Shown here piece by piece: positions 22,473-34,354 of a stretch of DNA of 64,000 nt. Both the position numbers and the translations under genes were made by a program. Below the pieces are notes generated by a model. That model saw nothing but the letters and a program-made list of their open reading frames with translations, searched no databases and was not told the DNA's origin. The stretch's first letter is position 1. Every line of letters starts with the position of its first letter. The DNA comes from Isoetes taiwanensis. Lineage: Eukaryota; Streptophyta; Lycopodiopsida; Isoetales; Isoetaceae. The stretch spans positions 26,692,620 through 26,756,619 of the forward strand of contig JAJEKV010000005.1 of NCBI GenBank assembly GCA_021234155.1. Direction: 5' to 3'.

Positions 22473-23860
22473 ATGTCAGGGGTTGTAGCTGCCATGGCGG
22501 CGGTCAAATCCTTTGTTAAGGAATGGGGTCATCGTAAAGTGGTTGAGGCCAGAGGTCATTTGACAGCCTTATATCAGGAGTTACAAATATGCAGAGCCCA
22601 CATTCCTTCTTCTGGCATTAGAGAGAAACAGATCTTACAAGAAATTAAAGATATTGAGACTGCGCAGGTTACTGGAGCAAAGTTGAAGGCTGGTTTGCAA
22701 TGGTTTAAGTCTGGTGATAGGTGTTCTCATTTCTTTTTTAGGGCGGCAAAACGGAGGAGGATGGCTACTTCTATTAACTCTCTCACTCTCCCAGATGGCT
22801 CGGGAGGTTTTCGATCCGGCACCTAAAGCAAAGCACCTACATAATCATTTTGCGATATTCTTTGCTCGACATCGCTTACCATTTCAGGAGGACATGCAAT
22901 CAGCTGTGTTAGCTAAAGTGCATTCTATTGTTTCAGCAGAGCAACGTTCAATTTTAGAGACAAATATCACTAGAGACGATCTAGGCGCAACGGCTCACCT
23001 ATTGGAGAAAGGAAAATGTCCAGGTCTTGACGGTTTTCCAGTAGAATTTTTTCAAGAATATTGGGAGTGGATTGGAGATGATATATATAATGCATTTTGT
23101 GAATTTAGAAGATACAGAAGTTTGGACAAAATTCTTAACACAGGTGCTATTTCCCTCATTCCCAAGTGTAAAGAGCCCAAGACCATTTCGGATTGGCGTC
23201 CTATAACATTGCTTTCTACAATTGTATAAGATTTTTATGAAAAGCTCTGGCAGAGAAGTTGTGTGTTGTTCTTCTTTGAAATCAATTTCGTCCACCCAAA
23301 CCGGGTTCTTGCCCGAAGGTATAATGTTGCGGCCGCCTATGAAGGTATGTATTGGGCAAGGCTAAAGGCCCATCGTATTGTGTATCTCAAACTTGACTTT
23401 GCCAAGGCATATGACAGTGTGGATTGGGGTTTTTTAGAGAAGTGTTTATTGGCTTTAGGGTTTGGTATCCCATTCACAAGAGATGTCATGAAGTTGCATA
23501 CTTCAAAGAAGATCTACAAGACTCTTCCGTGGAGAGCCCTCTGTTGTCTTTCCCCGTTGGTAGAGGAGTTCGTCAAGGTTGCCCCTTGGCTCCATTGCTT
23601 TTACAATAGTGGCGAGGTGCTTTCACAATTATTTTCTAGTGCTGCTGAGGATGATGTGATCAGGGGTCTTCCTATGGAAAATGGCTCTCAAGAAATTATT
23701 AATCAGTATGCAGATGATACCTTTCTATTTTTGAAAGCAGATGCTGATAATCTCCAAAATGCAAAGCTTCTGCTTGACACATTTTCCTTAGCCTCTGGAG
23801 TTTTGGTCTGGTTGGCAAAAGTGTTACGCTTTGTGGACTCTAGATGATGGTCCCACCATG
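22473..23860 (+). pseudogene. LINE-B reverse transcriptase
   Basis: L1-type RT with frameshifts. It reads LKAGLQWFKSGDRCSHFFFR (upstream conserved block), LEKGKCPGLDGFPVEFFQEY, ISLIPKCKEPKTISDWRPIT, VYLKLDFAKAYDSVDWGFLE (catalytic D), GVRQGCPLAPLLL (another frame, about 23580), and INQYADDTFLFLKAD (YADD box about 23705). Shifts occur at about 22800, 23228 and 23490-23600. Confidence 0.9.
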
Positions 23861-24598
23861 TGTTCTTGCTTACCCCGAAGGTGTTGCCTCATGGGAAGGA
23901 AACCAAGCTTCTTGGTATCCCAAAGGGTATTCATGTTTCAACCGATGCTTGGGATGTTATAATCGAGGGGTTGGAGGCACCTTTTTGGTGGGATACTAAA
24001 AGCTATCTATGCCCGGAAGGGTAACAGCTTGCTAAGCATGTCTTAAGCAACACACATGTCTATATGGCTTACGCCATTCTTGCTTCCCACTCAAAGTTTC
24101 GTGGAGATTGTGGGTGTTGTTAGAAACTTTATCCGGGGTGGAAATGAAGCAGGGGTAGTGGTGAAGGTTGCATGGTCTAAGTGTATAAAACCTAAGTCTG
24201 GCCGGAGGTTTGGGCATGACAGATTTCCATTTGCGAGTAAGGTTATGATCTCAAAATTCATTTGGCGGCTTCTCGTAGGTAAGGATGATTCTCACTGGTT
24301 ACGGCTTATTGCACGTGCTCTTACCTCTTCAGTATCCCTTTGGTAAAGTCACACTCAAACCTGTTCTTCCATGGAGTTTATTTTATGAGTTGCGGCCTTA
24401 TCATAGTGCTTCTCCATTCTTAAAGGGATTGTTAGATTCCTGGCACACATTCAAAACTTTATTTCACATCAGTCCAACTGCTTGTGTACAGTTGATCGCA
24501 CCTTGTTGGTGGATCCCTCGGTATACAATCAACCACTTTGCTTTTGATGCACCCATTGACTCAAAGACGCGTTGGAAAAGTGCTTGGAATCTTAACTA

Positions 24599-25374
24599 TT
24601 GCAGCATGGTATGACTCGAGCCGATTCTTTGACATGGGAGGCTTTTCGCTTAAAGTTTCTATTGGGGCGATGGGATAGAGTTCTTTGGCAAAAGTTGCTG
24701 ATTTTCTACAGCCTATTCTCGCCACACCAAGAAGGTATTTTGGTATGGGTTTGTCATGAAGAAATTAAGGAGTGCAAACTTGTGAACTCTATGTATCGGT
24801 TGTTGCTTGATACCGATATTCTTCCTCCGCCTAATAAGTGGTCTCTTCAACTTCCTCCTCCTCAATGGCGTAAGGTGTGGTCTTGGGCATGGGACAAGCT
24901 ACTTCATCCTAAAGTGGCGCTTCTTTGGTGGCGATTCTTCATAGGTGTCTCATGGGTTAATGTGCTTGTCCATAAGTTTAACCCTAGAATATCAAATCGC
25001 GTATCCAAGATGCAAGCGTGGATCCGGAGACCATTGAGCATTGCTTTTTCATGTGTGATCACCTTAGACGGTATGGGACTGGTTGTTTTCCTTTTTGGGT
25101 TTCACTAACAAGTCAACAACCTGCTTTTGGCAATTTACCCAAGTACCGGACAGAGTTACAAGGCCGGCTTTTCATCTAGCAAACAGGATGGTTGCTTTGG
25201 ACTATCTGGAAAAGACGAAGATTGGTAATCTTCAAAGGTCTGGATGTGGCAGATAATCGTGTTCTCCAAGAAGCTCAAGGTTACATTGTAAAGTCGTATC
25301 ATTGTTCTTCACTTGCCCCTCGCAAGAGGCGATTGATTTTTGAGGAGTTTTTGGATGTGCACTCTTATGCTTAG
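24599..25374 (+). pseudogene. LINE-B zf-RVT C-terminus
   Basis: The C-terminal zinc-binding region of plant L1-type elements: WRKVWSWAWDKLLHPKVALL and WWRFFIGVSWVNVLVHKFNP, then CDHLRR-like residues in a shifted frame near 25050-25070, and LWTIWKRRRLVIFKG (25192 on). Broken by frameshifts. Confidence 0.8.
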
Positions 25375-25507
25375 GCAGGTTGCTTCACTCGGTGGGTCTC
25401 CGCTTATCCGCTGAGATTTTATTCCTGTCTCTGCATTTATACTTGTATTTGACTCTTTGATTGAATAAAGTCTGACGTCCTTCAACAAAAAAAAAGGTAG
25501 TACTAGG

Positions 25508-26640
25508 GTTGTAGTAAAGCACAGTGACAAACATCCCATGACCATTTCTATTGCTGCTTTGACTTTGCTGCATATTTCTTTAGGTATCTTATTGCCATTA
25601 ATATTTTGGCATGCTTATATTCTATTGTTCAAGGAGCGTGTATACTTATCAGTGTTGTAAACAAAAGAAGTTTGCTGCAAATGCCTCTTGTGAAGTACCT
25701 AAGCTTCGTGGGAGATCGAGATTTTTTGCCTTCAAAGAGCCATTTTGAGGGATTTAGTTCTATTACGATTTTTAACTGCACTACGCAAATTTAATCTAGC
25801 AGGTGACAGCTTATCTTCTGTTGTCATGTTCTTCCTCTGCTGCTACAAGAGTGGAAGTTTTAAAAGGCAGCCAGTGTGTGGAGATTTTTGCCCTCAAGCT
25901 CAAGGGTCAATCAGTATGAGCTTCTTGGCATTTGGAGTTGTTTGTTGTTCTGCACTTCAATCAGGTTACCATCTCTCCAAATACATTGGGGATATTTGAT
26001 TTCTTAAGACTTTTATAATGCTTACAATTTTTCCACCTTCATAGAATAATATTCACATCAATCACGATTGGGAAAACTCTTATTCTAAACTTATGTAAAC
26101 CACAATGATTGTGCATGTTATCAACACATATATTTACAAAAAGCAAATGTTGTCTAATGGACCAATTGGCTTCCATCTATATAATAAGGATCAGTTTGGA
26201 TATCCATGTGCATTTAATCCTTCTATACATTCTTGTAATTTTATTTTCCATGTTGTTTTTTCCCACCTCTCCAGTTTAATGCTTGTTACACAAGAATTGC
26301 AGAACTGATTGTTCATTGTCTCAAAGGGTCAAACCATAGAAGTTAAAAGTTGGATTTCTAGATATGAGGACTGGTGAATATAGTGCTTCCCTATACCAAC
26401 ACCAAGATTGAATAAGCCACAACAATGTTGCACATATACGTAAACCATTTCACGTACAACATAAACAGTATAGATTGAGATTCAAGATATATGAGAATTG
26501 AATTAAATACACTCTGGTTTTTTTCTAATTCATCATGCAAAGCACTTTATCTATTAAGCTCTATTATATAGAACAAGCAACCTAAGTACTGATCAAACCT
26601 AAGCAAACCCGTTTTCCACAAATCTACTGTTCTAGGTGCT
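25508..26640. other. No gene recognised
   Basis: AT-rich sequence with no coding pattern. It may contain the upstream part of the Copia-3 remnant, but similarity becomes readable only from about 26640. Confidence 0.4.
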
Positions 26641-26699
26641 ATAATGGCTCCAAATTTGTGCAGTATGTGCTTGATCTCTCCCTAGGTCCCGGCCATTTG

Positions 26700-26872
26700 G
26701 GAATGCACAGTCTTGACAGAGAAGGAAATGAAGGACTACATGGAAAAGATTCCAAACAAGGCTCTCATTGGGTATTTGTTGTGTCTAGGACACAATAGCA
26801 GACCAGATGTAGCATATATAGTAGAGTAAATGGTGTAACAATCCAAGTAAAGAGCATTGGCAGGCTACTAAG
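26700..26872 (+). pseudogene. pol: Copia-3 RT/RNase H linker fragment
   Basis: Decayed frame with KALIGYLLCLGHNSRPDVAY, equivalent to YR-x-LVG-LLY-x9-RPDI-Y of Copia-2 (9300-9370), then stops. It ends in the conserved HWQA(T)K at the Gypsy-A insertion point. Confidence 0.75.
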
Positions 26873-28522
26873 TGTGACGTCCCCTACTCGTATACGGTGC
26901 TCCCACCGTATACAAACAGGAGTTCATCCCCCATACCAGCTCCACACTGATACAGGGCCCTCCACAATCACTGCACCCGTAACGAGTCCCAGTGGGAAGA
27001 GTGAAGGGGTCATTTTACCCCGTCTCCCTCAGGGCCTACCTAGCTGCGGAAGCGTAAACATACATGTCAGTATACAACATAAACACATACCCACCTCGAA
27101 GGGTGGGGCATCAACATCTGCATAGACAACGATCAGCATCATACATAGGGGTCCTACCCAAGGCTCAGACTCGAAGGGATGACTGACGGCTTGGGTCTCC
27201 AGAGTTCATTGCAGACAGAATTCATGGCAATGGATTTGGCTGGCATAAGAACATGGCATTGGGTTGTCCACTCCATCCGCCCCTCCTGTGCACACTTTGC
27301 AGAGTAGGCTGAAAAGTGTTGGGACCTGACTGTAGCCCGCCGGATGCGTAGCCGAAGGGGCTACATCCTGGGTTGCATCTCCCCAGTTCCGATGGGGCAG
27401 GTAGGGATCTCTCCCTCCAGAGATCTACATGCTGACTCAAGGAGATTAGAGGGCCACTGCCCTTATTCGACTTGAACCCAATGGAAAGTGTACACCACTT
27501 CACGGGTGTCGAGCCCATGCCTTACCCACACTCAGTGGTAAGCCATTAGACCTAGTCACAATGATTCCCGGTAGCACTAACACACCATAGGGATCGTTCG
27601 AGAGTCAGAACATGAACCTCCTTATGAGCCAGTCTGGCCCCTTCACCCACAACCAGGTGTGGTTCTTGTGCACAGGCCGAATCTATAGTGTGCTAGAGAG
27701 GCTAGTCTAGGAGCATCTACTACCAAGCTTTAGGTCTCTACCCCCCTTCCCAATACAAGGAGTTCATAGAGATACATCATCCATATACATCACAGAAGAA
27801 CTAAAGAACTAGATCTAATCTATATCATAGAGTTAGGTTCTTTAGTTAGAGTCTGGTATCTAGAGATCTAGAGGGCTGCTATGGGCAATTTAATAGGCTA
27901 AACCTACTGATTTAATGACTAGAAGATGGTTTAGGCTATTAAATTGACGAAATACCTGATCCTTGAGTTCCTCCTCCTGACCTGAGCTCAACCATCCTGC
28001 TAACCTGTTCGAATCAAGGGAAACTAATGGGGCAATTCGCTCGACCAGAATGCACTGAGGCGGTTTTGACCCACCGGTAGTCAAAACAGAGCTCTAAAAC
28101 CCTAGAAACGAAAAATGGGCAAGTTAGGGTTTCCCTTCCTAAATAGACAAGGGGGTGGTCAGGGTTTCCAATTATCCCCTTTTGGCATGTGGGATAATTG
28201 GGAATGGGCCCACTTGCCTTTAATGGCTAGGTGGCAACATGTGCCCACATGGAAAGGTGTGCCCACATTAATGTGCACATTGGAAAATGTGCACATTAAT
28301 TGCACCTTGGGTATGGCCCACTTGGCATAAAGTGTCCACATGGGAAAATGTGCACCTAGATTAATGTGCACATTAATAAATGCACGCTCCTTGCAAGTTG
28401 CCACCTAGGGGCTACCCTTTGGCTATCTACGTTCTACCGTCGGTCGGGGTGGCGTGTGCTGCGATTTAGGGTAGTACAAGATATCGTCCTGGGACCGTTA
28501 TCTTTGGCTTTGGAACGTCACA
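26873..28522 (-). repeat. Gypsy-A 3' LTR
   Basis: 1650 bp, nearly identical to 42894-44556 except for a few sharply divergent patches (about 27285-27359, 28047-28085, 28422-28515) and a missing 13-16-bp repeat near 28373. The ACATTAATGTGCACATT words at 28260-28380 form tandem TGTGCACAT subrepeats. Confidence 0.95.
26890..26913. promoter_or_regulatory. LTR-end hairpin
   Basis: GTATACGGTG and CACCGTATAC form a perfect 10-bp stem with a 4-base loop, 17 bases inside the LTR end. The other LTR has the same hairpin at 42911-42934. Confidence 0.75.
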
Positions 28523-28535
28523 TTCTCCCCACCTT
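28523..28535 (-). promoter_or_regulatory. Gypsy-A polypurine tract
   Basis: On the minus strand AAGGTGGGGAGAA directly precedes the 3' LTR (TGTGACG). A second AAGGTGGGGAGA lies about 50 bases upstream (28563-28576), so the tract is partly duplicated. Confidence 0.8.
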
Positions 28536-28576
28536 GGAATGATGCTGTCCGCAGCATCGTGGGTCTCCCCACCTTG

Positions 28577-29388
28577 GAAACTTCCTAACCTGCAATCAAC
28601 CTGATACCTACGATATACTACTATAATACTTACACATTTACTGAGATTACCTTAAGGTAATATTTTTAAAACATTATTACGCCCTTAACTTATAAAATAA
28701 CTTATCAATCTATAACATCGTCAAACAAGTTACTCCACAATTCACATATCACGACAATTTAGTTTATCAAAACTTTAAATTAACGTTTGAGGTACTCTTC
28801 ATTCCTTGCAACACATTCTAACAAAATGTGTGTTGCAAGTCTTCGTAGCTCGACCTCCTTGCCCTCCGGAGCGCTCTATTGGCCTGCAGGTTGACACTAC
28901 GTTAGTACCATTTAATAATTATTAATAAAAATTTTTGGTTATATGGTGACCACCCCACCTATCTACATGAATGCATGGCTAATCTCCCGGCATAGGAAGA
29001 GGGTGAATCTTCCATTATGGCCGTGGAGACAGCGCCTATATGCCGCTCATGCCTACACCCTAGTTGCCCAGCGTGGAGGATAGGTCCTTCCGTATATGGG
29101 CGTGAAGGCCAGATTCCTCCTATCAAAGCATATATGGGGCTAGAGGTGCTTTTCCTATCAATGCATTTCTCAATGACCTCCTTTCTCTCGAGGTCGTCTA
29201 CTTTCGTGGGACAGAAGTAGACTTTCTAATCTACCTTCCACTCGTCCAAGCGGAAACGCGGTCATGCCTACATTGACATTACACCACGCCCTAGAGATCA
29301 CCGTAGTGGTCTCATCATCGGTAACAACGCATGCGACCCATACCTAGCATAGGTTGCATGCGTAGATTAATCTTAACTATACATAGAA
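28577..29388 (-). other. Gypsy-A 3' untranslated region
   Basis: Between the chromodomain stop and the 3' LTR. No coding pattern recognised. Confidence 0.55.
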
Positions 29389-29880
29389 TTAATCTACACA
29401 AATCGACATGCCTGAGCCGATTTCTTCGGAGATGACCTTGCCGTCCCATTGCTCCATGAACTGTGGGTACTGCTTTACTAGATCTTTCTTAAGTACCCAT
29501 GTTGCGTCTTCCACTGGCAAGTGTTTCCACTTGACCAAGTATTGGAGGAACTCCGACCTCCTTGTTTTCTTGAAAGCTTTATCAAGAATCAATTCTGGAA
29601 CTATTTCCAGCTGCTCCTCCGTCATTTCCAACAACGTTGGAGTGTCCAAGACTTCGTCTGGATTTGGGGTGTGCTTCTTCAACAAACTCACGTGGAAGAC
29701 CTTATGAATCTTTAGGTGTGCTGGCAAGTCTAATCTGTAGGATTGATTACCTACTCTCTGGACTATTCTGAAGGGTCCAGCCCACCTTGGAGCAAGCTTC
29801 TTGCAATTCCCGATCCTGAGCTTCGCCTGCTTCACCTTGATCTTCAGCCAAACATCGTCGCCGACTTGGAACTCCCTGGC
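29389..29880 (-). pseudogene. pol: Gypsy-A integrase C-terminus and chromodomain
   Basis: The frame reads GNCKKLAPRWAGPFRIVQRV, YRLDLPAHLKIHKVFHVSLL, then a chromodomain: PELILDKAFKKTRRSEFLQY, LVKWKHLPVEDATWVLKKDL. In chromoviruses this C-terminal domain steers integration to chromatin by binding modified histone tails, classically H3 K9me. The tryptophan of the KWK motif is kept, but the first cage position and the third do not look aromatic, as in the group of plant chromodomains with a reduced cage. Related to the remnant at 2768-3160. Confidence 0.9.
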
Positions 29881-29910
29881 TGTTCGATGCTTGTCGGCTA
29901 TGCTCTTTTG

Positions 29911-30486
29911 TCAACTCCTTGCTGCTAGCAGATATCCTCGAACTTCTTCCACGAGCTGCTGCATGTCGGCCAACATCTGCTGCAAAACTTCTACCTTTGA
30001 CACGGGGTTGTGCCAAGTGTCTGGAGTTAGGCATTGATAGCCGTAATTGATCATAAACGGCGACATTTGGGACGATTCCTGCTTGGTGCTATTATATGCA
30101 AACTCCACCAAGTGAATAAATTCTTCCCACATACTTTGCTTATTCCAGACATAGTTTCGTAGCATGTCCTCCAAAATTCTGTTGGTCCTCTCCGTTTGGC
30201 CATCCGTCTGAGGATGATATGCCGTGCTCATGGATAGCTTCGTCTGAATGGTCGCAAAGAGGTCTTGCCAAAAGGCGCTCATGAACTTCGGATCCCTGTC
30301 GGAGATGATCTCCCTTGGCATGCCGTGAAGTCTGAAGATCTCTTTGGTGAAGAGCTTTGCTGTATCCATAGCCGTATCTGTGGTCCTGCAAGGCACAAAA
30401 TGTGCCATCTTTGACAGCTTGTCAACCACTACCATCAAGGCATCCTTCCCTCTTACTGTCCTTGGAAGCCCTGTGATGAAATCCAT
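29911..30486 (-). pseudogene. pol: Gypsy-A integrase core
   Basis: rve-type core: MDFITGLPRT (first D), EIISDRDPKFMSAFWQDLFA (second D) and AYHPQTDGQTERTNRILEDM (catalytic E). The frame is offset from the RNase H/zinc-finger frame at about 30490 and stops at 29911, with the C-terminus in another frame, so the polyprotein is broken here. Confidence 0.92.
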
Positions 30487-31506
30487 GCTGATCCTCCCAC
30501 TTAGCGTTTGGCACCGCTAATGGTTCTAATGCTCCTGGAATTCGAAGCTGCTCTGCCTTCGTCTGCTGGCATAGCTGACATTCCTTAATGTATTTAGCTA
30601 TCTGCTTCTTCATTCCTGGCCAGAAATAGCTGCTTCGAATCTTGAAATAGGTCTTTATAAAACCCGCATGCCCGGCTATTGGGCTGTTGTGCGTGTCATG
30701 AAGAATTAGCTTCCTTACCCCTGATGATTCGGGCACGCACAACTTATGCTTATGATACAACAGGTTGCCTTCCTTCTTATAATGCTTGAAGGCTTCCCGT
30801 TCTTTATCTGTTCTAGCCTCCCTAGAGAGGCTTTCCCATACTTCCCTGAAATCCACGTCCGTTGGCAAGGACTCTTCAATCTTCTTATCAAAGTCGCTGG
30901 AGAGCGTCGAAATTGCATTGCAGTGCACTCTAGTTGTCAGGGGATGCCTTGAAAGCGCATCCGCTACCACGTTGAGCTTTCCTGGTTTGTAGACTATATC
31001 AAAGTGATACTCTTCCAGGAACTCCATCCACCTTCTCTGCCTCAGGTTGAGGTGTGGTTGTGTGAATACATACTGGAGGCTCTGATGGTCTGTATCCAAT
31101 TGGAACTTCCTTCCCAAAAGGTAATGCCTCCAAATTCTTAATGCCCTGACAACCGCAAGCAATTCCTGATCGTGCGTGGGGTAGCGCGTTTCGGCGTCGT
31201 TCATCTTCCTGGAATCGTACGCTACCACACGCTCTTCTTGCATAAGCACTGCACCTGTAGCTATCTTACTCGCATCTGTTGCTACAAGGGGCGGTTGTTA
31301 AAGCTTCCTTCAACAATTCAAACCCTGCTTGGGCTTTCTTGTGCCAATGCTCTGCCCAATCTTTTACCTATTCCGCCCTCGTCAAGTCTGTTAGCGGGGC
31401 CGCTATCTTAGCAAAGTTCTTCACGAACTTTCTGTAGTGCCCTGCTAGGCCGAGAAAACTTCTGACTTCATGCACATTCTTCGGTACCGGCCATTGAATC
31501 ACTGCT
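30487..31506 (-). pseudogene. pol: Gypsy-A RNase H and integrase zinc finger
   Basis: RNase H: VVAYDSRKMNDAETRYPTHD, ELLAVVRALRIWRHYLLGRK, DTDHQSLQYVF, and the tether ending VVADALSRHP. HHCC zinc finger: LHDTHNSPIAGHAGFIKTYF ... CQLCQQTK (about 30560-30670). The first part of RNase H is out of frame between 31250 and 31506. Confidence 0.9.
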
Positions 31507-33015
31507 TCAAATCTTGGCAGGATCTGTTGAAATTCCTTCTGCTGATATCACATGACCTGGGTATTCCACCCTCTCTGTTGCGAAGTGACACTTCGACAAC
31601 TTGGCGTACAACTGGTGCCTCTTCAACTTTTCCAGCACTCTCCTTAAGTGTTGTACGTGTTCTTCAAGGGATCTGCTATACACCAAAATGTCGTCAAAGA
31701 ATATAATCACAGAGGTGTCTAAAAACTCCCTGAAGATGTCGTTCATGAGCCTCATGAACGTCGCGGGGGCGTTCGATAAGCCGAAAGGCATTACCGTGAA
31801 ATCATAATGCCCATACCGCATTCTGAAGGCGGTTTTATGGATATCTTCCTCCTTTATCCGGATCTGATGATAACCTGACCTTAAGTCGATTTTGGAGAAG
31901 GCCTTTGCACCTTGAAGCTGATCCATCAGGTCATCTGATTTGGGTAGCGCATACTTGTTCTTAATAGTGTGCTTATTCAACTGCCTATAGTCTATGCACA
32001 TCCTTAAACTGCCATCCTTCTTCTTAACAAACAGGATGGGCGCTCCGAACGGCGAGACGCTGGGTCTAATGAAGCCTAGGTCGAGTAACTCCTGCAATTG
32101 CTTCTTTAGCTCCGTTAGCTCCTGCGTCGTCATTCTGTATGGAGCCTTACTTGTCGGCTTTGTTCCCGGTTCGAGTGCTATCTCGCACTCGACTCCCCTA
32201 TAAGGAGGGAGTTGCTTGATCTCATCTGGAAAGAGATCATGGAACTCCGTGATCAGGTTAGCTACCTGCTTAGGTAACTTGCTGAGCCCCTCATCCTCCT
32301 TACCTTCTTCTGGCTCCGGCTCTTGGATCTCAAGCTTGAAGATATAAGCTACCTGCTCACTCCGTATGCACTTGAGCATCCGTTTAGAAGACATACACTG
32401 CATGATGGGAACAACTTCCTTACCTGTGATCTCAATGATCTTGCCGTCTGGCGTTGGGAAGGTCACCTTCCGCTTCCCACAATCGATGATGGCCCCTGCT
32501 GGTCCAAGATACTCCATTCCTATAATCAGGTCATACTTGCCAATGCCCATTACCTCTGCCCCCATCTGGATATTAATCCCTGGCAAGTCGATGTCGAAAA
32601 TAATTCTCTTGCCTGCCGTTTGCCTTACTGCTCCACTTGCTAAGAGAACGGGCCTCGGCTTCGACTTTAATGGTTTCAACTTCAACATTTCAACCATTCT
32701 GGGGGATGCAAAGTTATGGCTACTTCCTGAGTCTATCAAGACTATGAAAGACTTGGCCTTGGCCTTCCCTACTGTGGAAATTACTTTATACTGGCTCTCT
32801 GCTTGCTCTGTGTCTATTGCGGCAAAGATATGACACTCACCCTGGATGTAGTCGCGGGCTGCCTCGCCGCCGTCGTCGGACAGGATGTCCCAATCTCCCA
32901 ACTCCGCTAGCGCTGCGCTCATGACGTAGGGGCAGTTCACTGTCCTATGGCCTGCCTGGCTTGTCCTTGAAGGACACCTGCTTTTTCTCCTGCTGCTTCC
33001 CCTGATTGCCACCAT
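31507..33015 (-). pseudogene. pol: Gypsy-A protease and reverse transcriptase
   Basis: Aspartic protease [15 protein letters not shown] (intact DSG). [62 protein letters not shown] (catalytic D), [38 protein letters not shown] (FDD box). It ends early at a stop after TDPAKI because of a one-base shift at about 31510; the expected continuation is in the next frame. The N-terminal HRTVNCP is the tail of a zinc knuckle whose first cysteines are not visible, so gag and pol overlap or a deletion has occurred at about 32960. Confidence 0.92.
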
Positions 33016-34093
33016 ATGGGGCTCTAGCTGGACCTGGGTTGGCTGCCCTAGGGCTATAGCTCCCTGTTGCCTTGCCTTTGTCCTGATAATACTGCTGCCT
33101 CTGCCCGCTATTCTGAGGCCATGTTCCTTGCAAACTTATTGCCTTGGACTCTGCTTCTGATATTGTCTTAGGGTTTATTGCCCTTACAAGCTTGCGGATC
33201 TCATCATTCAGCCCCTCAATATAGCTTTCCACTGCATGCTTTTCGCCCAACTTTGGCACATAAAGCCTTAGCCTCATGAATTCCTCTGTATATTTCTGGA
33301 CTGATTTGTTGCCTTGCTGCAACCTGTAGAACTGCTGCATCATGCTGGACTTGTGCTCTCTCGAGACGTAGTGGCGCTTGAAGGCTTTAGCAAACTTCTT
33401 GAACCTGTAAGCATCCCTGCTCAAGCCATGGGCCTTTGCATACCCTTTCCACCAAATGCGTGCTGCTCCTTTCAGGTTGGCTGTTGCCACCCTGCCTTTA
33501 TCCTTGTCCTTCATACCATAAGCGTTGCCATATTCACTCATCTCATCGAGCCAAGCCTCTGCCTCCATGCCCGACCTATTCTCGCCTGAGAATTGCTCGA
33601 GCTTCCTGGCCTTCCAAACATTTTCCAATGCGGAGTCTACCTTCTTCTGGTAATCAGAGGTTCTTGTGTCCTTTTGTCGTCCATCTGTGGTATCCCTACC
33701 TTCCATCTGCAGTGTTCCTCTGCCTTCCATCTGTTCGGTCCTGGGCCTGCTCTTCCTCTTCCTCGGTCGGTCCGAATCCCGGACTTGAGTCGGAGGATTC
33801 CGAGCTGGAGGACCTCCTTCTCTTGCTCCTCTTCTTGTCCCTTCCTGTTTTTTTCGAGCTGATGCTTGAGGCAAGCGGCGTTGCCCACCGAACACTGCTC
33901 CTCAGCATGCGGCCCGGCCCGGGGCCTTTATCTGCTCAAGGTCCGTTCTCATCTGTGATATTTCCTCTTCTGGGGTGATGGGTCCAAATTCCTCAAACAG
34001 GTTCCTTGTCGGGGGTGGCCTGGGCGGACTCTGTTCTTCCATATGGTCTCGGCATTGTCGTTCCCCTGAGCCTAGGCCTCTAGCTGCATACAC
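32945..34093 (-). pseudogene. gag: Gypsy-A gag
   Basis: Capsid with the Retrotrans_gag layout: FSGENRSGMEAEAWLDEMSE, LKGAARIWWKGYAKAHG, FKKFAKAFKRHYVSREHKSS, QFYRLQQGNKSVQKYTEEFM, AVESYIEGLNDEIRKLVRAI. It probably starts at 34093 (MYAARGLGSGERQ, then LFEEFGPITPEEEISQMRTD). Frame changes occur near 33905 and 33700, where a Ser-rich stretch (KRRRSSSSESSDSSPG) is found in another frame. A short duplicated segment (GGAAGGCAGAGGAACA-type and its variant) near 33690-33730 explains one shift. Confidence 0.88.
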
Positions 34094-34295
34094 AAGTAAT
34101 TCATGGCTATATGGTTAGTTTTAGCTTGTTCTCTTGCATTATTCATGTTTGTTGGTATAGTTGTGGGACAAAATACATCAACAAAACATTTAAAGTGCCA
34201 AGGAAATTATATTCATATATTATATAATATTTTAGTACAAAAAGTCTCCGGGATCAAGAGTCTAACTAATCTGGAAATCGCCGGTAAGATGGGTT

Positions 34296-34354
34296 GTCCT
34301 CAAGGAACTTCTTAACTTGGGTCGTTCCTACGAATGACCCAAGTTCCTGAGGAC
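34296..34354. repeat. Hairpin between gag and the upstream frames
   Basis: AACTTGGGTCGTTC (34314-34327) pairs with GAATGACCCAAGTT (34332-34345) with one mismatch and a 4-base loop. GTCCT (34296-34300) and AGGAC (34350-34354) extend the stem. It is unrelated in sequence to the 67-bp palindromes. Confidence 0.7.

Larger units (their letters stand above)
22354..25496 (+). mobile_element. LINE-B, 5'-truncated L1-type element with 11-bp target duplication
   Basis: A 3.1-kb L1-type non-LTR insertion ending in AATAAAG plus a run of A. The direct repeat GTAGTACTAGG flanks it exactly (22343-22353 and 25497-25507), fixing both edges. It lacks ORF1 and the endonuclease, starts just upstream of the RT, and so is a 5'-truncated copy. 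The near-perfect target duplication suggests it is not ancient, although the frames are already broken. Confidence 0.93.

Noticed and set aside
23424-23609. Separate small gene in LINE-B
   Set aside because: The frame supplies the GCPLAPLL motif of the LINE-B RT after a frameshift and is not an independent gene.
28258-28385. CRISPR-like TGTGCACATT repeats in the LTR
   Set aside because: Short overlapping palindromic words without unique spacers, inside a retrotransposon LTR in a plant genome.
33436-33978. Long plus-strand frames opposite Gypsy-A gag and pol
   Set aside because: Shadows of the minus-strand gag-pol; the retroelement motifs are all on the minus strand.
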